64,000 nt of DNA from Gonapodya prolifera JEL478. Taxonomy: Eukaryota; Monoblepharomycota; Monoblepharidomycetes; Monoblepharidales; Gonapodyaceae. The notes under the pieces are model-generated. The model saw nothing but the letters and a program-made list of their open reading frames with translations. It ran no database searches and was not told the DNA's origin. The translations under genes were made by a program, and so were the position numbers. Below are positions 13,429 through 24,385 of the stretch, one piece after another; the stretch's first letter is position 1, and each line of letters starts with the position of its first letter. Location of the stretch: assembly GCA_001574975.1 (NCBI GenBank), contig KQ965797.1, positions 169,125 through 233,124 of the forward strand, in the 5' to 3' direction.

Positions 13429-16400
13429 TCAAAGCTCCATGTCTTCAATATCAGAAAGTTCTTCAAGGAGCTCCTCGATAATGGAATCGTCCTTCTGCGA
13501 AGTGAACTTCCCTCCTCCAGTTGATGATTTGGCAGTCGTTGTTGCTAATTGACTGATATAAAACGGCAATTAGCAGTCGAACATCCTCTCAAACTCCTGT
13601 CATGACTCGCCTTTGCTTGGTCGGTGGAGACAAATTGGGTTCATCGGAGAAGCTGGACATATCGGAAAGGGTCCCCAAGCTGTCATCGTCGTCGCGCGAT
13701 AGCTTGCTCTTTTCTACTTGGGCAACAGCCCCTGCTCTCTGCTGTGGCAGAGCAGCGGGCACCATCGACGTTGGTCTTGGGTGGACAACCACTGTGGCTG
13801 TCTGTTTCATTGAAGGTTGCGCTGCTGTGCTTGCAGAGTTGGCAGGGGCGCGCGATATAGGCTCGCTTACGTCGATGTCGAGGTCCGAGGAGCGCAGGCT
13901 GCTGATGTCGCTTCCATCATTTGAGGCATGCGGAGCGGGCTTCGGGGTTGCAGTTGCGGCAGGAACAGGTAGTTTTGTTACTTGTTGATTTACCGAAGTC
14001 CCGGAAGCCTTTCCAATCGATGTCGTTTCTTTGGCCAAATCAGCCAATACGCGAGGTGCAGGTTGGGCTTGCGTGGGAGTTCTGATAGAGGAGCCTGCTG
14101 GTGACGCTCCCTGACTAGCTACGGTTACGACAATGTTTGGAACCGCAGGCTTCCCGGTATTTTGCCCCCGTCCAAGTCCTGTCGGTCTTTGCACATCTGA
14201 TTGATCATCAGTCTCATCTCCATCGTCCTCGGAAGATCCCGTCTCATAGCTTCCACTTCCATCGTCTGTTTCATCTTCAGAAGTGCTTTCATCCTCGTCC
14301 CCGGTGTCTGATTCATGTAGTGTTTCCAACTTGGTCGTTCCAGGGTTTTGTTTGGCGCTGGGTTTTTGATACGATTGAGGCTTTACGGAGGTTGTCCGAG
14401 TGTCATTATGAGTCGTTGTTTCCGGCTTTCGTTCGACTACTGTGTCTTTCTTTGGGGAGAACGGACTGCCAATCAGGCGGTTGATGATTGTCGGAAACTT
14501 GAAGTGCTGTGGGCGAGGTGGTGTGGCCATCGATGGCGATGATGTCGGCGACATTTCCGGTCCAGCAGATCTTGCAGGTGATGAAGAAGCTGATGTTGGA
14601 CCAGCCTGACTTTGCTGGCGTTGCCTGAATGGTTCTCGTGTTATATACACCTTTGGCCTTCGCGATAGAGAACACCTCACCTGTCTCCCCATCCACCAAT
14701 CGACATCCTCGGCACTTCAATGGCCGGATGCTCTGCCATCCCCTTCCTCACACCCAAGGCAACTTCATTTGACGAGCCCTTCCCAGCCCAGACCGCTCTT
14801 CCTTTTGGCATAATCTCTCCTGGTGCAGATCGCGGTGTTATTTGAGGTGGGTACGATGGCGGCAACGGCCCTCCGGTAGACGAAGTGGCTTTTGGGGGGA
14901 TTTCGATCCGGAGGGAGTAGGGGCTCTTTCGACGAGATGATCCTGAAGATTTCAGAATGCTGGTGCGGCGTGAGTTGGACATTGTAGGAGATGTGAGCGC
15001 CTCATGCTCTGCAAGATTGAACACCAGGTATGATTGAGCGAAAACGCAAACGAAACACCGAACAATCCATACCGTGAGAAACGTTTTCAAAGCCTTCCGC
15101 TGCACTCGGCAAGGGCGGTAAATGCACATGACCTTCCGGGCTCTGCAACTTCCCCATCCTCGCCGCCTCCCGTTTTGCCTCCTCGTCGACGAAACTCTCC
15201 AACCAAAATCTCAATTTCTCAAACGACTCCCCGTCCTCTCTGCCCGTTTTTTCTCTCTCCACTTTCAGCGCCCTCCACGCATCCTCGGCCACTTCCTCAA
15301 TCTTCCGCTGGCCCGGTGGACACTCGGATGGTTTCCCCCATTCCAGGAAGTACCGGTCGGGGAGAAGGCCCAGGGAAAGAATGCGCGATTCTAGTTCACG
15401 CTCAATGTCCTGGCGGGTAGAGAGGACAGCTTGTGTTGTGTGAGGGTAGAGAGACGGGAATTGCTGATAGCGCGATGGAAGAGGGTTTTCTGAAACGTTG
15501 GATTGGGAGAGGCAGAGTCAGACAGGATAGCCATCAGAAAAAAGTTGAGCACTCACTGTTATGCGTCCTGAGCAGAGCTTCAGCTTCCGCCCACCCCATC
15601 TGCTTCGCACCAAGGTCCTTACTCCTGTGCTCCACCTCGACCACCTCCATCGTCTTTTCCTCTTCGGCCCTATCAACCACCACCTTCATCACATTCCCCC
15701 TTTCAACATCCCTGGCGGTGGCGGCACGCTTCTCTACACCGTCCTGCTGTCCCGTCCGCTCAACCCTCCCGACCCTCTCCGCGACAACCTCGCCAACCCT
15801 CCCCACCGCCTCCCGCACACGCGCGACCTCCTCGCCCACCGCGCGGCGCACTTCGGCGACGACACTGGCTGAGTTCTCTGCGAGAAGGAGGTCCAGCTGG
15901 GACCTCGTCACGCCGGGCGGGGGTGGCGAAGGGGGAGGGGACGAGGGAGGCATGGGTGTCAGTGGGGGCCCGTCTTCGTCTTCAAGGGCGCCCAAATTCG
16001 AGCGAGGCCGAGCGGGCGCTTGGACGGTAAGGCGCGCCTGGGCAACGCGGGGTCAGGTCAGGTCAAGGCACGAGTTGAGTTGGGCGGAAATGCTCGTCGA
16101 CGACGTACCACGGCTTCTTCCACGGCCTTGCGCTCCTCTGCGATTTGCTGCCGCTCTTGCTCAAGCTCGCGGTAGACCGCGGTCTTGTAAAACGCTCAGG
16201 TAAACCTCGGTGGAGTCAGTCAACGTGAAAAACACTCTCACCCTCATTTCTCCAACCTCGCGCTCAACCAATTTCCGCTCGCGCTCCCACAACCGCTCCA
16301 CCAACGTCTCCGGGTCAGGCACAACCGGCACCGCCTGTACTTGCACGGGCGCGGGTTCGGGCTCTGGAGCGGGCCGTCGTGGAGGGTCGGGTGTCCTGGG

Positions 16401-17979
16401 CCTCCCCATAGCCTCGACTTTCTGCACCAGCCCGGCGATCACGTCCGCGACTTTCTCGAGCGCCTTGTCGCGGTCGTCCTCTCTGGCCGGTGCGACGGGT
16501 GCGGGGCCAGGGGCAGTAGCAGAAGCGGGGAGTGCGGCGTGGACGAGTTCCGGGTGTCGACGGTGCAGGTGTGCGTCGAGGTAGGCAGAGGTGGTGAAGA
16601 CTTTGTGGCAGTGGAGGCAGCGCTGCGGTGCGGTGTGGTAGGGGGTCATGGTGAGCGCAGAGCACGAGCGAGATGGAAGTTGGCGTAGATGTGGACGTCC
16701 ACAAGCTCAACTCACCCAATAATTGGCCGCCTCCCGCGCCGCCCCGTTCCCCGCACACCCCGCTGCGGCACCAGGGACTTTGGTGACCATCTGGTAGGCG
16801 AAGATTGCCTTCTTGAGCGATTTGGACTCGGCGCGGAGGGTGTTGAGGGTGGCCGACTGGGTGCGTAGGGCGGCGGCGGGTACATGGGGGCAGGGGTAAA
16901 GAGTGATCGTTTAGATGATGAACGACATGTCAAAAAGGGTGCAGTGGGGCTGCTTACAGCTTCGGAAAGTTTTGAGGAGAGGGATTGGTTGTCAGCGGCG
17001 AGTTGGGATGTGCGATGCTCGAGTTGGTCTTTTTGCTCTAAGAGACGGTCCTGGAATGGGTAGGTCATGGTCAAGGTCACGTATTCACTTGGGGCGGATT
17101 CGTGGACACCTGGGAAGAGCGAGCCTCACCTGACAATTGAGCAAGTATTCAACGGCGACTTGAGTCAGGTGGAACAGGCGAACGAAGGACGGGTCCAGGC
17201 GGCGGAGGTCTAGACATCGGTGTACAGTTAATATTGGGAGTGGGGGGTGGACCAAACGTGGTACCAAAACAACCGCGCCCACCTTCGAGCCCAATTTCCA
17301 ACCCCACAACGTGTTCCAGCACTTCCTGCAGCACATTCACGTCCGCCTCGCGCGAAATCCTGTCGGGGTCGAGTCTCGGCGAGGAAATCAACCTCCAATC
17401 GGGTGGGTGTCTCCGCGCGCGCGCAGCAAATGGGAATGGGGAGAAGAAGTGTCTCGGCGCGCTCCCTGCCCCTGCTGGAATGGGAGCAGCTCCCCCCACT
17501 GGCGCCATTGAAAACAGCGGCGGCTGCGACGGTAATGGGGACGTCGGGGTGGGCAAAAACTGCGGAACGGGTTGATTGACGGGGCTCAGCATCGGGTGGA
17601 AGTGGGAGTAGGGTTGGGCAGTGGTGCGATGAGGGAAGTCGTAGAGTTGCGACGGGTGCATCAGCGATGGAGCGTGATGTGACGAGGGGTCTGCCCAGCG
17701 AGTCCACGCGGGAGCAGGTGCGGGGGCAGGAGCGTGCATGGGAAGCGGAATCGTTGCGGTTGTGTGCGGTGGGGGTGGAGCCCTTGAGTAATCGTGCGCG
17801 TGAGATTCGTTCCCGTGATGCAAGGGAAACCCCGCGCCGCCCGCGCTTCCGCCTGCGAAATTGAGCGAGGACGTCGACGTTCCGCGGTTGGAAACGCGCT
17901 GCGGGTGTGATGCGGTCTCCATGCGGAGATAATCGTGTGCGGAAGAGGGCAGCGTGATTGGACCACAGTGACGCTTCAT
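13429..17979 (-). CDS. DZIP1: DZIP1-like zinc-finger protein (basal body/cilium)
   Basis: Homologue of DAZ-interacting zinc-finger protein 1 (Iguana), a centriole/basal-body protein needed for cilium formation in animals. In order: a Pro-rich N-terminus; the Dzip-like N domain (DWRLISSPRLDPDRISREAD, LDPSFVRLFHLTQVAVEYLL); coiled coil (RLLEQKDQLEHRTSQLAADN); one C2H2 finger (CLHCHKVFTTSAYLDAHLHRRH) near 16560-16625; more coiled coil; a segment RQDIERELESRILSLGLLPD near 15380; and an acidic, Ser-rich tail. The last join, 13610-13553, uses a GC donor (AG/GCGAGT) and stays in phase, giving the acidic end EELLEELSDIEDMEL at 13429; without it the protein would stop at 13589. A start at the inner Met near 17923 is also possible. 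It implies that the organism builds flagella. Confidence 0.85.
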
Positions 17980-18417
17980 AATGAATAAACTCGTTTATTA
18001 CTGTTTTCATTATGACTTTGATGGGACTGAGCAGATCACGCCCTCCATCGGGACAGGACGCGGGCCGTTGCGAGAGGAGAGAGCAGCGCGACTGGATGGG
18101 CGAGCTGCCGGGCTATACTTTTTTACCCGCGCTTGCCTGCACCCCGCGTCGCCTTCGCCGCGGTGCAGCGGCAGAAAGCGTCGTCGCTCGCTGAGCATTA
18201 ACTCGCGCCGGACGCTGCTGTCAGCCATCGGAAGTTCCATGCACCCACGTTCTCCAACAAGGGACAATCGCTTTCGGGCTACGTCAGAAGGTGGTGCAAG
18301 TGTGCCAAGCAAGGCCAAGGAAAGGGAACCCCAGATACACTGTACAGCGTGCCTTTATAAGGTCCTGTGAGACATGGCCCCAGAGGTAGAAAAGGAAACG
18401 ACCCTGGCTGCTGTGCG
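17980..18417. other. Divergent intergenic region DZIP1 / phosphodiesterase
   Basis: Carries the promoters of DZIP1 (minus strand) and of the phosphodiesterase-like gene (plus strand). GC-rich in the middle. One palindromic TATA-like site is listed separately. No gene seen. Confidence 0.5.
18350..18361 (+). promoter_or_regulatory. TATA-like element
   Basis: CCTTTATAAGG-type palindromic TATA motif 57-68 bp before the nearest upstream ATG (18418) of the phosphodiesterase-like gene. Position fits a core promoter; function is inferred. Confidence 0.4.
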
Positions 18418-20905
18418 ATGAAGTGTGAGTCGCAACACACCGCAAACACTCGCACAACGATCGCCACTGCAATCACACGCACACGTCATTCACATCCCGG
18501 CCATCCTCGCCATCTCTGCCGCCGTCTTGGTACTCGCAATTGGGGCCCACGCGGTGACAGTTCCGACAGCGCCTCTTCGATGGCTCAAATCGGAGCGCGT
18601 CTTGCTCGTCTCCATCGACGGGTGGCACCAATCGGACCTTGAATGGTGGATCACAAACTACCCCAAGTCGGTGAGCTGGGTCTCTGAATTTTCATGGCAC
18701 GGGTTTGTCCGACTGGCATGTGACTCCGCTCTGGCAGGCCATCGCAGAGATTTATGGCCGGTCATTGTCCTACTCAAACGCCCTATCCTCTCGTCGTGAG
18801 TCCACTTCTCTTCGGCAAGAAATAATGAATTGCGCAACTCACGAGAACTCGTCACCCACACAAGCCTCCGACTTTTTCCCGGGCCTCTTGGCCATGGTGA
18901 CGGGCGGCGCCGTGTACTCTCACGGCGTTTGGTGTGCGTTTGTGTCAGAGCTCCGTCCTCATCTTAATCCCATCTTACTCGACTTACTTTCACACCAAAG
19001 ACGACGACTCATACGACCCCACTCTGTACCCGCCTGGATCAAAGTAAGTCGTTGCCCTGCTCCACGTCCCACCTTCCACCGCATCTCTCCCTCTCCCTCT
19101 CACCCTCTCCCTCAACCCTCAACCCTCCCACCAGCTGCACAGGCACGCCCGGAACCGAAGTCGTCTTCGACGAATCCATCGACCGCAACTCTTCCGACAT
19201 CCACGGCGGCGGGGGCATCGACCCGGCCGCGCTTCCGCGCAGGCTGGCGGCGAACAAGACCTGCGTGCCCGTGTACCCGCACAGTTACGGTCAGTGAACA
19301 ACACCGTAAATGGAGCGGTCTTCACGTCATCGTAATCAACGCGCGTCATGTGTTTTCTTGCTGCTAAATAGTGAAGGTGAACACCATATTCGAAGTCGCC
19401 AAGTCTAAAGGGCTCATCACGGGCTGGGCGGACAAACATCTTGCCGTGAGTTGCACAGCTTCCTCTTCCTCTTCCTCCACGCCCTCCACCTCATCCCACA
19501 CACACCCCACCCCTTCCCCTCCCCTGCACCGCCAGTACGGCCTCGTGAACGGCCCCTTAGGCGCCGGGGTCGACGACCTCCCGATGCTCGAGATCGCCTC
19601 CGCGGACGGCACGACCAACGGCACGCGGGCGTACGACCAGCTCCATATCGACGCGGTAGTGAATTGGATTCATGAAAAGTCGAGCGATGGGAAGATCAAG
19701 TTGAAGGAGGTGCCGAGGTTGTTTGGTGTGTGTTGCTGTGACCTGTTGCCGTGACAATGGGGTTCAAAGAAGAGGTACAAACAAAATAATCGCTCTCGCC
19801 AGTCACACTCGCACTCGACACTCACAGGCTGCAACCGTCAAACCGTCTCCGTCACGCAAAAGCTCCCCGCCGGGGGATACGTCAACGGCACCACCCCATC
19901 CCCGCTTCTCCTGTCGGTGTTCAAATACGTGGACGACTTCTTCAAGCAGATCAACGAGGCGCTTCAGGCGTCGGACAAGTACGAGAAGACCATGTTCGTG
20001 ATTTCGGCGAAGCATGGACAGTCGCCGAGTGGGTTGTGGTTGGGTGGAGCGTGAGGGTGTGCACGCTGCAGTGATTTTGCTTGACAATCTTTTTCTGGTT
20101 GGGACCGTAGTTGACAGGAGCCTGTTCAAGGCCGTGAATCCCAAAAACTATCATCTACAATCGGAGTTGAAGCAACACAGATTACTATAAGTTCTCAGCA
20201 ATGATGACCGCATCACCCCGTCGCTCACTTTTCTGTTTTCCAACGGGCTGTAGGCAGACGACGTTGCATACGTATGGCTCAAAAACCCTTCTGATGCGTT
20301 GGTACCACATCTCCCCTCGAACTTTAAGCCTTTTCTCATACAATGCACACTTCAACTCGCTTCACCAGAAACACCGCCGCCGCCAATCTCTTCAACGCAT
20401 CATCCAACAACGCCGTCGTCGCACTCACGAAGGACGCTCTCGCATACATGGGAGTGATTGCGAACACGAGCGACCCGCGCGCTCCAAACGTTGTTATCCT
20501 GCCGTCAAAGGGGACTGTTTACACTGGAGGGTGATGTACGGTGCGATGAGGGGTTTGTTTTGGTGTTATGTTATGGTTTCTTGCCTCGAACTCATAGGAA
20601 GAAGAAGATTGCCGAGAACGGAGGCTGGACCGAACGATGACCGCCACGTTGCCTTGCTTGTCGCGCACCCGTGAGTCCGTCAACGAACCGAATTGTTTTT
20701 TCTCTACTGTCACTGATGCAATCATGGACTACTGCGCGACCATTCCGTCAATAGATGGGTGACATCCACGCTCAAGATCGACAACGCGGTCGAAACGCGC
20801 CAGATCGCGCCCACCATTTTGAAAGCGTTGGGACTGGACCACACCGAGCTGCAGGCCGTGCAGATTGAAGGGACGGAAGCCTTACCGGGCATTGGATACT
20901 TGTGA
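18418..20905 (+). CDS. Type I phosphodiesterase/nucleotide pyrophosphatase-like protein
   Basis: Member of the alkaline-phosphatase superfamily, probably secreted: a hydrophobic stretch IPAILAISAAVLVLAIGAHA lies just before the catalytic domain. Conserved blocks are RVLLVSIDGWHQSDL, NALSSR joined across an intron to PSDFFPGLLAMVTGG, GLITGWADKHLAY, QLHIDAVVNWIH, VDDFFKQINEAL, SAKHGQSP, NVVILPSKGTVYTGG and HVALLVAHP, ending EALPGIGYL. Asp of SIDGW and the His residues match expected metal ligands. The residue normally a Ser/Thr nucleophile before FPG appears to be Phe (see findings). The start is unresolved: no in-frame ATG precedes the hydrophobic stretch, so an upstream exon is missing from my model. 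18418 is the nearest ATG; it could also splice straight to PTAPLRW and skip the signal. Confidence 0.8.
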
Positions 20906-21427
20906 GAGGATGCTTTGCAGTGAATGCTCGTTGCTCATCTGTTGGTATAATTAATCAGCGTCATCGCCGGTACTTAACAAATATACTTATTGTACTAAGA
21001 TATTCAACGAAGTGAACTAATGATATCGACAGTTTGAATGGAGAAATCGATCGAACGCAGTGATGGAAGTGGTGGACGTTCCAAACATGTTTAGGATTGC
21101 TCATTTGCTGCGCGCTTCGTTCTTTCTTGCTTGAATGACAAAAATCACAGCACGTGCCTCCACTGAGCCTGTCTTCGCATTTATCACCAATGGGACCAAG
21201 CCCTCCGCGGATGCTCTGATGGATTCCGACACATAAAAGCACAGTGCGAAAATTAGCGGATTATCTGCTCTCGTTGTTTCGCGCAACCGCAAACCAAGGC
21301 ACAGGTATACCTATCTAATCTGCTTCCGACGATCGGATTAGCAACCGTCACAGTATGTGACACGTTTCCATCTCCGATTGCTCCATTAACCGCCATTTCT
21401 CCGCCCCGCCCGCCATCACAGCGCACC
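20906..21427. other. Intergenic
   Basis: 522 bp between two plus-strand genes. It should hold the 3' end of the phosphodiesterase-like gene and the promoter of the acetyltransferase. Only short, non-conserved open frames are present. Confidence 0.6.
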
Positions 21428-21997
21428 ATGCCCGTTACGATCCAGCTCGAACGCCCAGACACGCCAGACGTCGCGGCACTGCTGTCCGAGCTCGACGACT
21501 ACCTTATCCCGCTGGCACCGCCAGAGTTCCAGTTTCGCTTGGACGTGCAAACCCTGATCGACAAGAAGGTCATCTTTGCAGTCGCGAGGGACGAGACCGG
21601 CACAGCGGTCTCATGTGGCGGTGAGGAATCGACCTTCAACAGCCATTGATTCATCGATTGACATCTCTCACCGCAATTCACCCGATTCCCCCCGCGACGG
21701 CACTTCACCCCCGCACACCGCTACTCAGGCGTCCTGGTGACGCCCGACTACGCCGAAATCAAGCGCATGTGGACATCGCCCTCGCACCGCGGGCGCGGTT
21801 ACGCCAGGACCATGCTGGCGTTTCTGGAGAAGCAGGCAATCGACCGCGGGGCCAAACGGCTGACCGTCGAGACGGGCACCGACGGCGTCATGGACTCGGC
21901 GCTGGGGCTGTACAGGAGCGTCGGGTTCAAAGCCTGTAAGCCGTTTGGGGAGTATGAGGAGACGGAGCATAATTCGTATCTGGAGAAGTGGGTGTAG
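21428..21997 (+). CDS. GNAT-family N-acetyltransferase
   Basis: Small acetyl-CoA-dependent acetyltransferase; substrate unknown. Two exons with one intron (donor GTGAGG after SCG, acceptor near 21726). Exon 1 begins MPVTIQLERPDTPDVAALLS. Exon 2 carries GVLVTPDYAEIKRMWTSPSH, the acetyl-CoA-binding signature RGRGYARTML (R-x-x-G-x-A type), AIDRGAKRLTVETG and ALGLYRSVGFKACKPFGEY, which is the typical C-terminal strand and loop of GNATs. Total about 160 residues, a normal single-domain size. It resembles bacterial and fungal PhnO/RimI-like stand-alone enzymes. Nothing in the sequence tells the substrate. Confidence 0.92.
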
Positions 21998-22303
21998 AGG
22001 AGGTGGTTGGACACGGTATTTATGGCCAGGTTGTCGGGGGATAGAATCGCGCTATGTCAAACTACACAAAATGCACTACTTTCGCCGCCGAGTCTCGCTT
22101 TGACCCGTTTCACACCTGGAACCGCTCCTTCAACCTGTATCACTCCACACCACGTCAGCCATTTCGTAACAGCACCGTCTACCTTTCCCCCACCTCATCC
22201 CACCCTCCCACCCTCCCACCCCCTAAATCAGTTTCGATATATGTGCATTACTACCACCCCGCTACGCCGCTACACCAGCATACACCGCTCTACAGCCTCA
22301 GGT
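21998..22303. other. Intergenic, convergent 3' ends
   Basis: Spacer between the acetyltransferase stop and the stop of RPL34 copy 2. C-rich runs near 22185-22220. No gene seen. Confidence 0.6.
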
Positions 22304-23821
22304 CTATTTCGATTTTTCGGCGACCTGCTGCGCCTTAAGCACTTTCTTGACAATCTTCTGCTCCTCGATCAGGAAGGCGCGGACGATCCTGGAGTGTGGG
22401 TGGGGCAGGGGTGTGTGGTAAAAGTCGAAAGTTTGATAAAGAGGAAGAAGAACGGTATGAGTATGAGCACCAGTATCAGCATCAGCGAGCACGACCAACG
22501 CCACCGCTACCAACTCGAGACAAAACTCACCGTTCCCTCACACACCCCGCACACCGCGACCCGCCGTACGCGCGGCTGACCGTCTTTTGCGATTTGGACA
22601 GGCGGGAGTACTCAATGGGGCGGAGGGCGGGGATCTGTGTGGGTGTTGGGGCGGGGGGGCAGGGGGGGGGGAGGGGGGAAGGTGAGGTCGGGATAGGGAT
22701 AGGACAAGGCGTCCAACGAGCGGACGTGCGTCAAGGTCGAGACACGCGCGATACGATACGACACGCGCGGTGGCGGCGGCGTGACGCGATGATCCATCCG
22801 TTCAACGCTACTTCGGTTCGGGCCATCCCACGTTGTAACTGGCATCCCATCCATGCCACGACCCACCGCCCATGTCCATCGCCATCGTAATCGCATCACG
22901 GTGTTTCGCACGGCACCGCATCCTTCCACGCCGTCGCCGTTTCCATTTCCGTTTCGTGTCCTTGCACAATGCTTCCCAACGGCATCGGGCTCACGCTGCT
23001 TCCTGCTTCCTGCTTCCTGTCCCATCGAGCGAGAGCCAAGGGCAAAGGGCCCAGAGTTGATTCCCCATCGTCTCGGGTGGTTGCCATCCTCCCACCCCAT
23101 CTTGACCCCTGCGGTACTGTTCGCTGTTCGTTCCGCTCCCGGCACCATCCGGGAACGTGCAGTCGAACAACGTATCGGTCCGTCATGTCACGCAATGATG
23201 TGTCCGGTCTGGTCCGGTCACACATACGCATGCTCTGCTCTGCGGCATCCGTCCCATTCCATCCACGGCATCATTCCACATGCTGGCGCCATCCATCTAC
23301 GAGGTCGATCCTGCTCGTCCTCGGATCGTGCAGAGTGTGCCACGGAGGATTGATGCATACGCGTACAGTCGTCAACTGGTGGCCCAGGCCCACGCCGATT
23401 CCAGTTGGTCTCAATCCCACCGGTCCCACGAATCCCATCACCACCACCGCATTCCTCCCCTTTCGCATGTTCCCATCTTCCACCCCATCGCCGCGTCTGC
23501 ACCACTCCCCCTGCTATCCCGTCTCCGCGAACCGATTACTCACACCAGGGAGCGATTTTCCGCAGTCACCGCACGAAGGGCCAGTCGCGCGCTTCTTTGT
23601 GTACTGGATGGTGAGCTTTCCGCCTTAATGACCAATCGCATCGCATCGCATTTCCGCCCACGCCCACGAATGCAGTTGCATCGCACCGAAACAGTCAGTA
23701 TTCTGTGCAAAAACCACCACCAACGCAGAAGCGCGGACTCACCAGGGGTCTTGATGATCTTCTTCCCGTTGCTCTTTGTGTTGTACGACAAACGCCGTCT
23801 GTATGTCACGCGTTGGCCCAT
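22304..23821 (-). CDS. RPL34: 60S ribosomal protein eL34, copy 2
   Basis: Second intact eL34 gene, inverted relative to the copy at 12179-13124 and about 9 kb away. The four exons meet at the same three positions: after KTPG, after KSLPG and inside the VRER/IVRAF join. The protein differs from copy 1 at only three residues I can see: TVS instead of TVN, CAGC instead of CATC, and QQV instead of QQA. Intron 2 is 909 bp (22635-23543), about twice that of copy 1. Start at 23821 gives [20 protein letters not shown]. Same intron positions mean duplication of genomic DNA, not retroposition of mRNA. Both copies look functional. Confidence 0.96.
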
Positions 23822-24368
23822 GACTTGTTATTTGTGTTGTGGTGTCGGTGTTAGGTTCACCCGTGGGAAAATCGAGTCCGGTCGGCGTCAGCACACAGTG
23901 GAGAGAGCGGAGAGAGGGAGGGGGAAGGGAGGAGCGTAACACACCTTCGTCGGTGGATGGATGGATGCGTTCTCGTCGTCGGCGCTAGCGTGCACAGACC
24001 ACTTCGCCATCAATTTTGTATTGACCATTCCGAATCATTCGCTCAAACCGTAGCGTCCCCTGATTGTCATTGGCGTCAGTGTGTAATCGAAGGCGGAGGG
24101 CCTTTCTGAATCAGGGGGAGTTGCTTGTGTCTCTTGCCATTGCACCCGTGCTGCCGTCGACGCCAACGTTAGAATTGGAGGACGACTCCGAACGGGGGGG
24201 GAGTGGCCACACCGAAAGATACTAAGCAAGACTCATTGATTTAAACTATCACACAATACATCTACAGGAGTTTTAGATACACCAAGAAATAGATATGGGT
24301 TTTTCGGGCACGATGTCCTTTTTTCACGTTAAGCCAGAATAGCACCTCACGCCCTCACGCCTCACGCC
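23822..24368. other. Intergenic
   Basis: 547 bp between the start of RPL34 copy 2 and the stop of the Ato-type transporter, both on the minus strand. It should hold the RPL34 copy 2 promoter. No gene seen. A short tandem repeat begins at 24345. Confidence 0.6.
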
Positions 24369-24385
24369 TCACGCCTCAACCTCAC
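24345..24385 (+). repeat. CTCACGCC short tandem repeat
   Basis: About four to five copies of an 8-bp unit (CTCACGCC) run through the stop codon of the Ato-type transporter gene, so that the last codons and the stop are part of the repeat. Confidence 0.7.

Noticed and set aside
13589-13610. Stop at 13589 as the end of DZIP1
   Set aside because: A GC-AG intron joins in exact phase to an acidic last exon; the early stop lies inside that intron.
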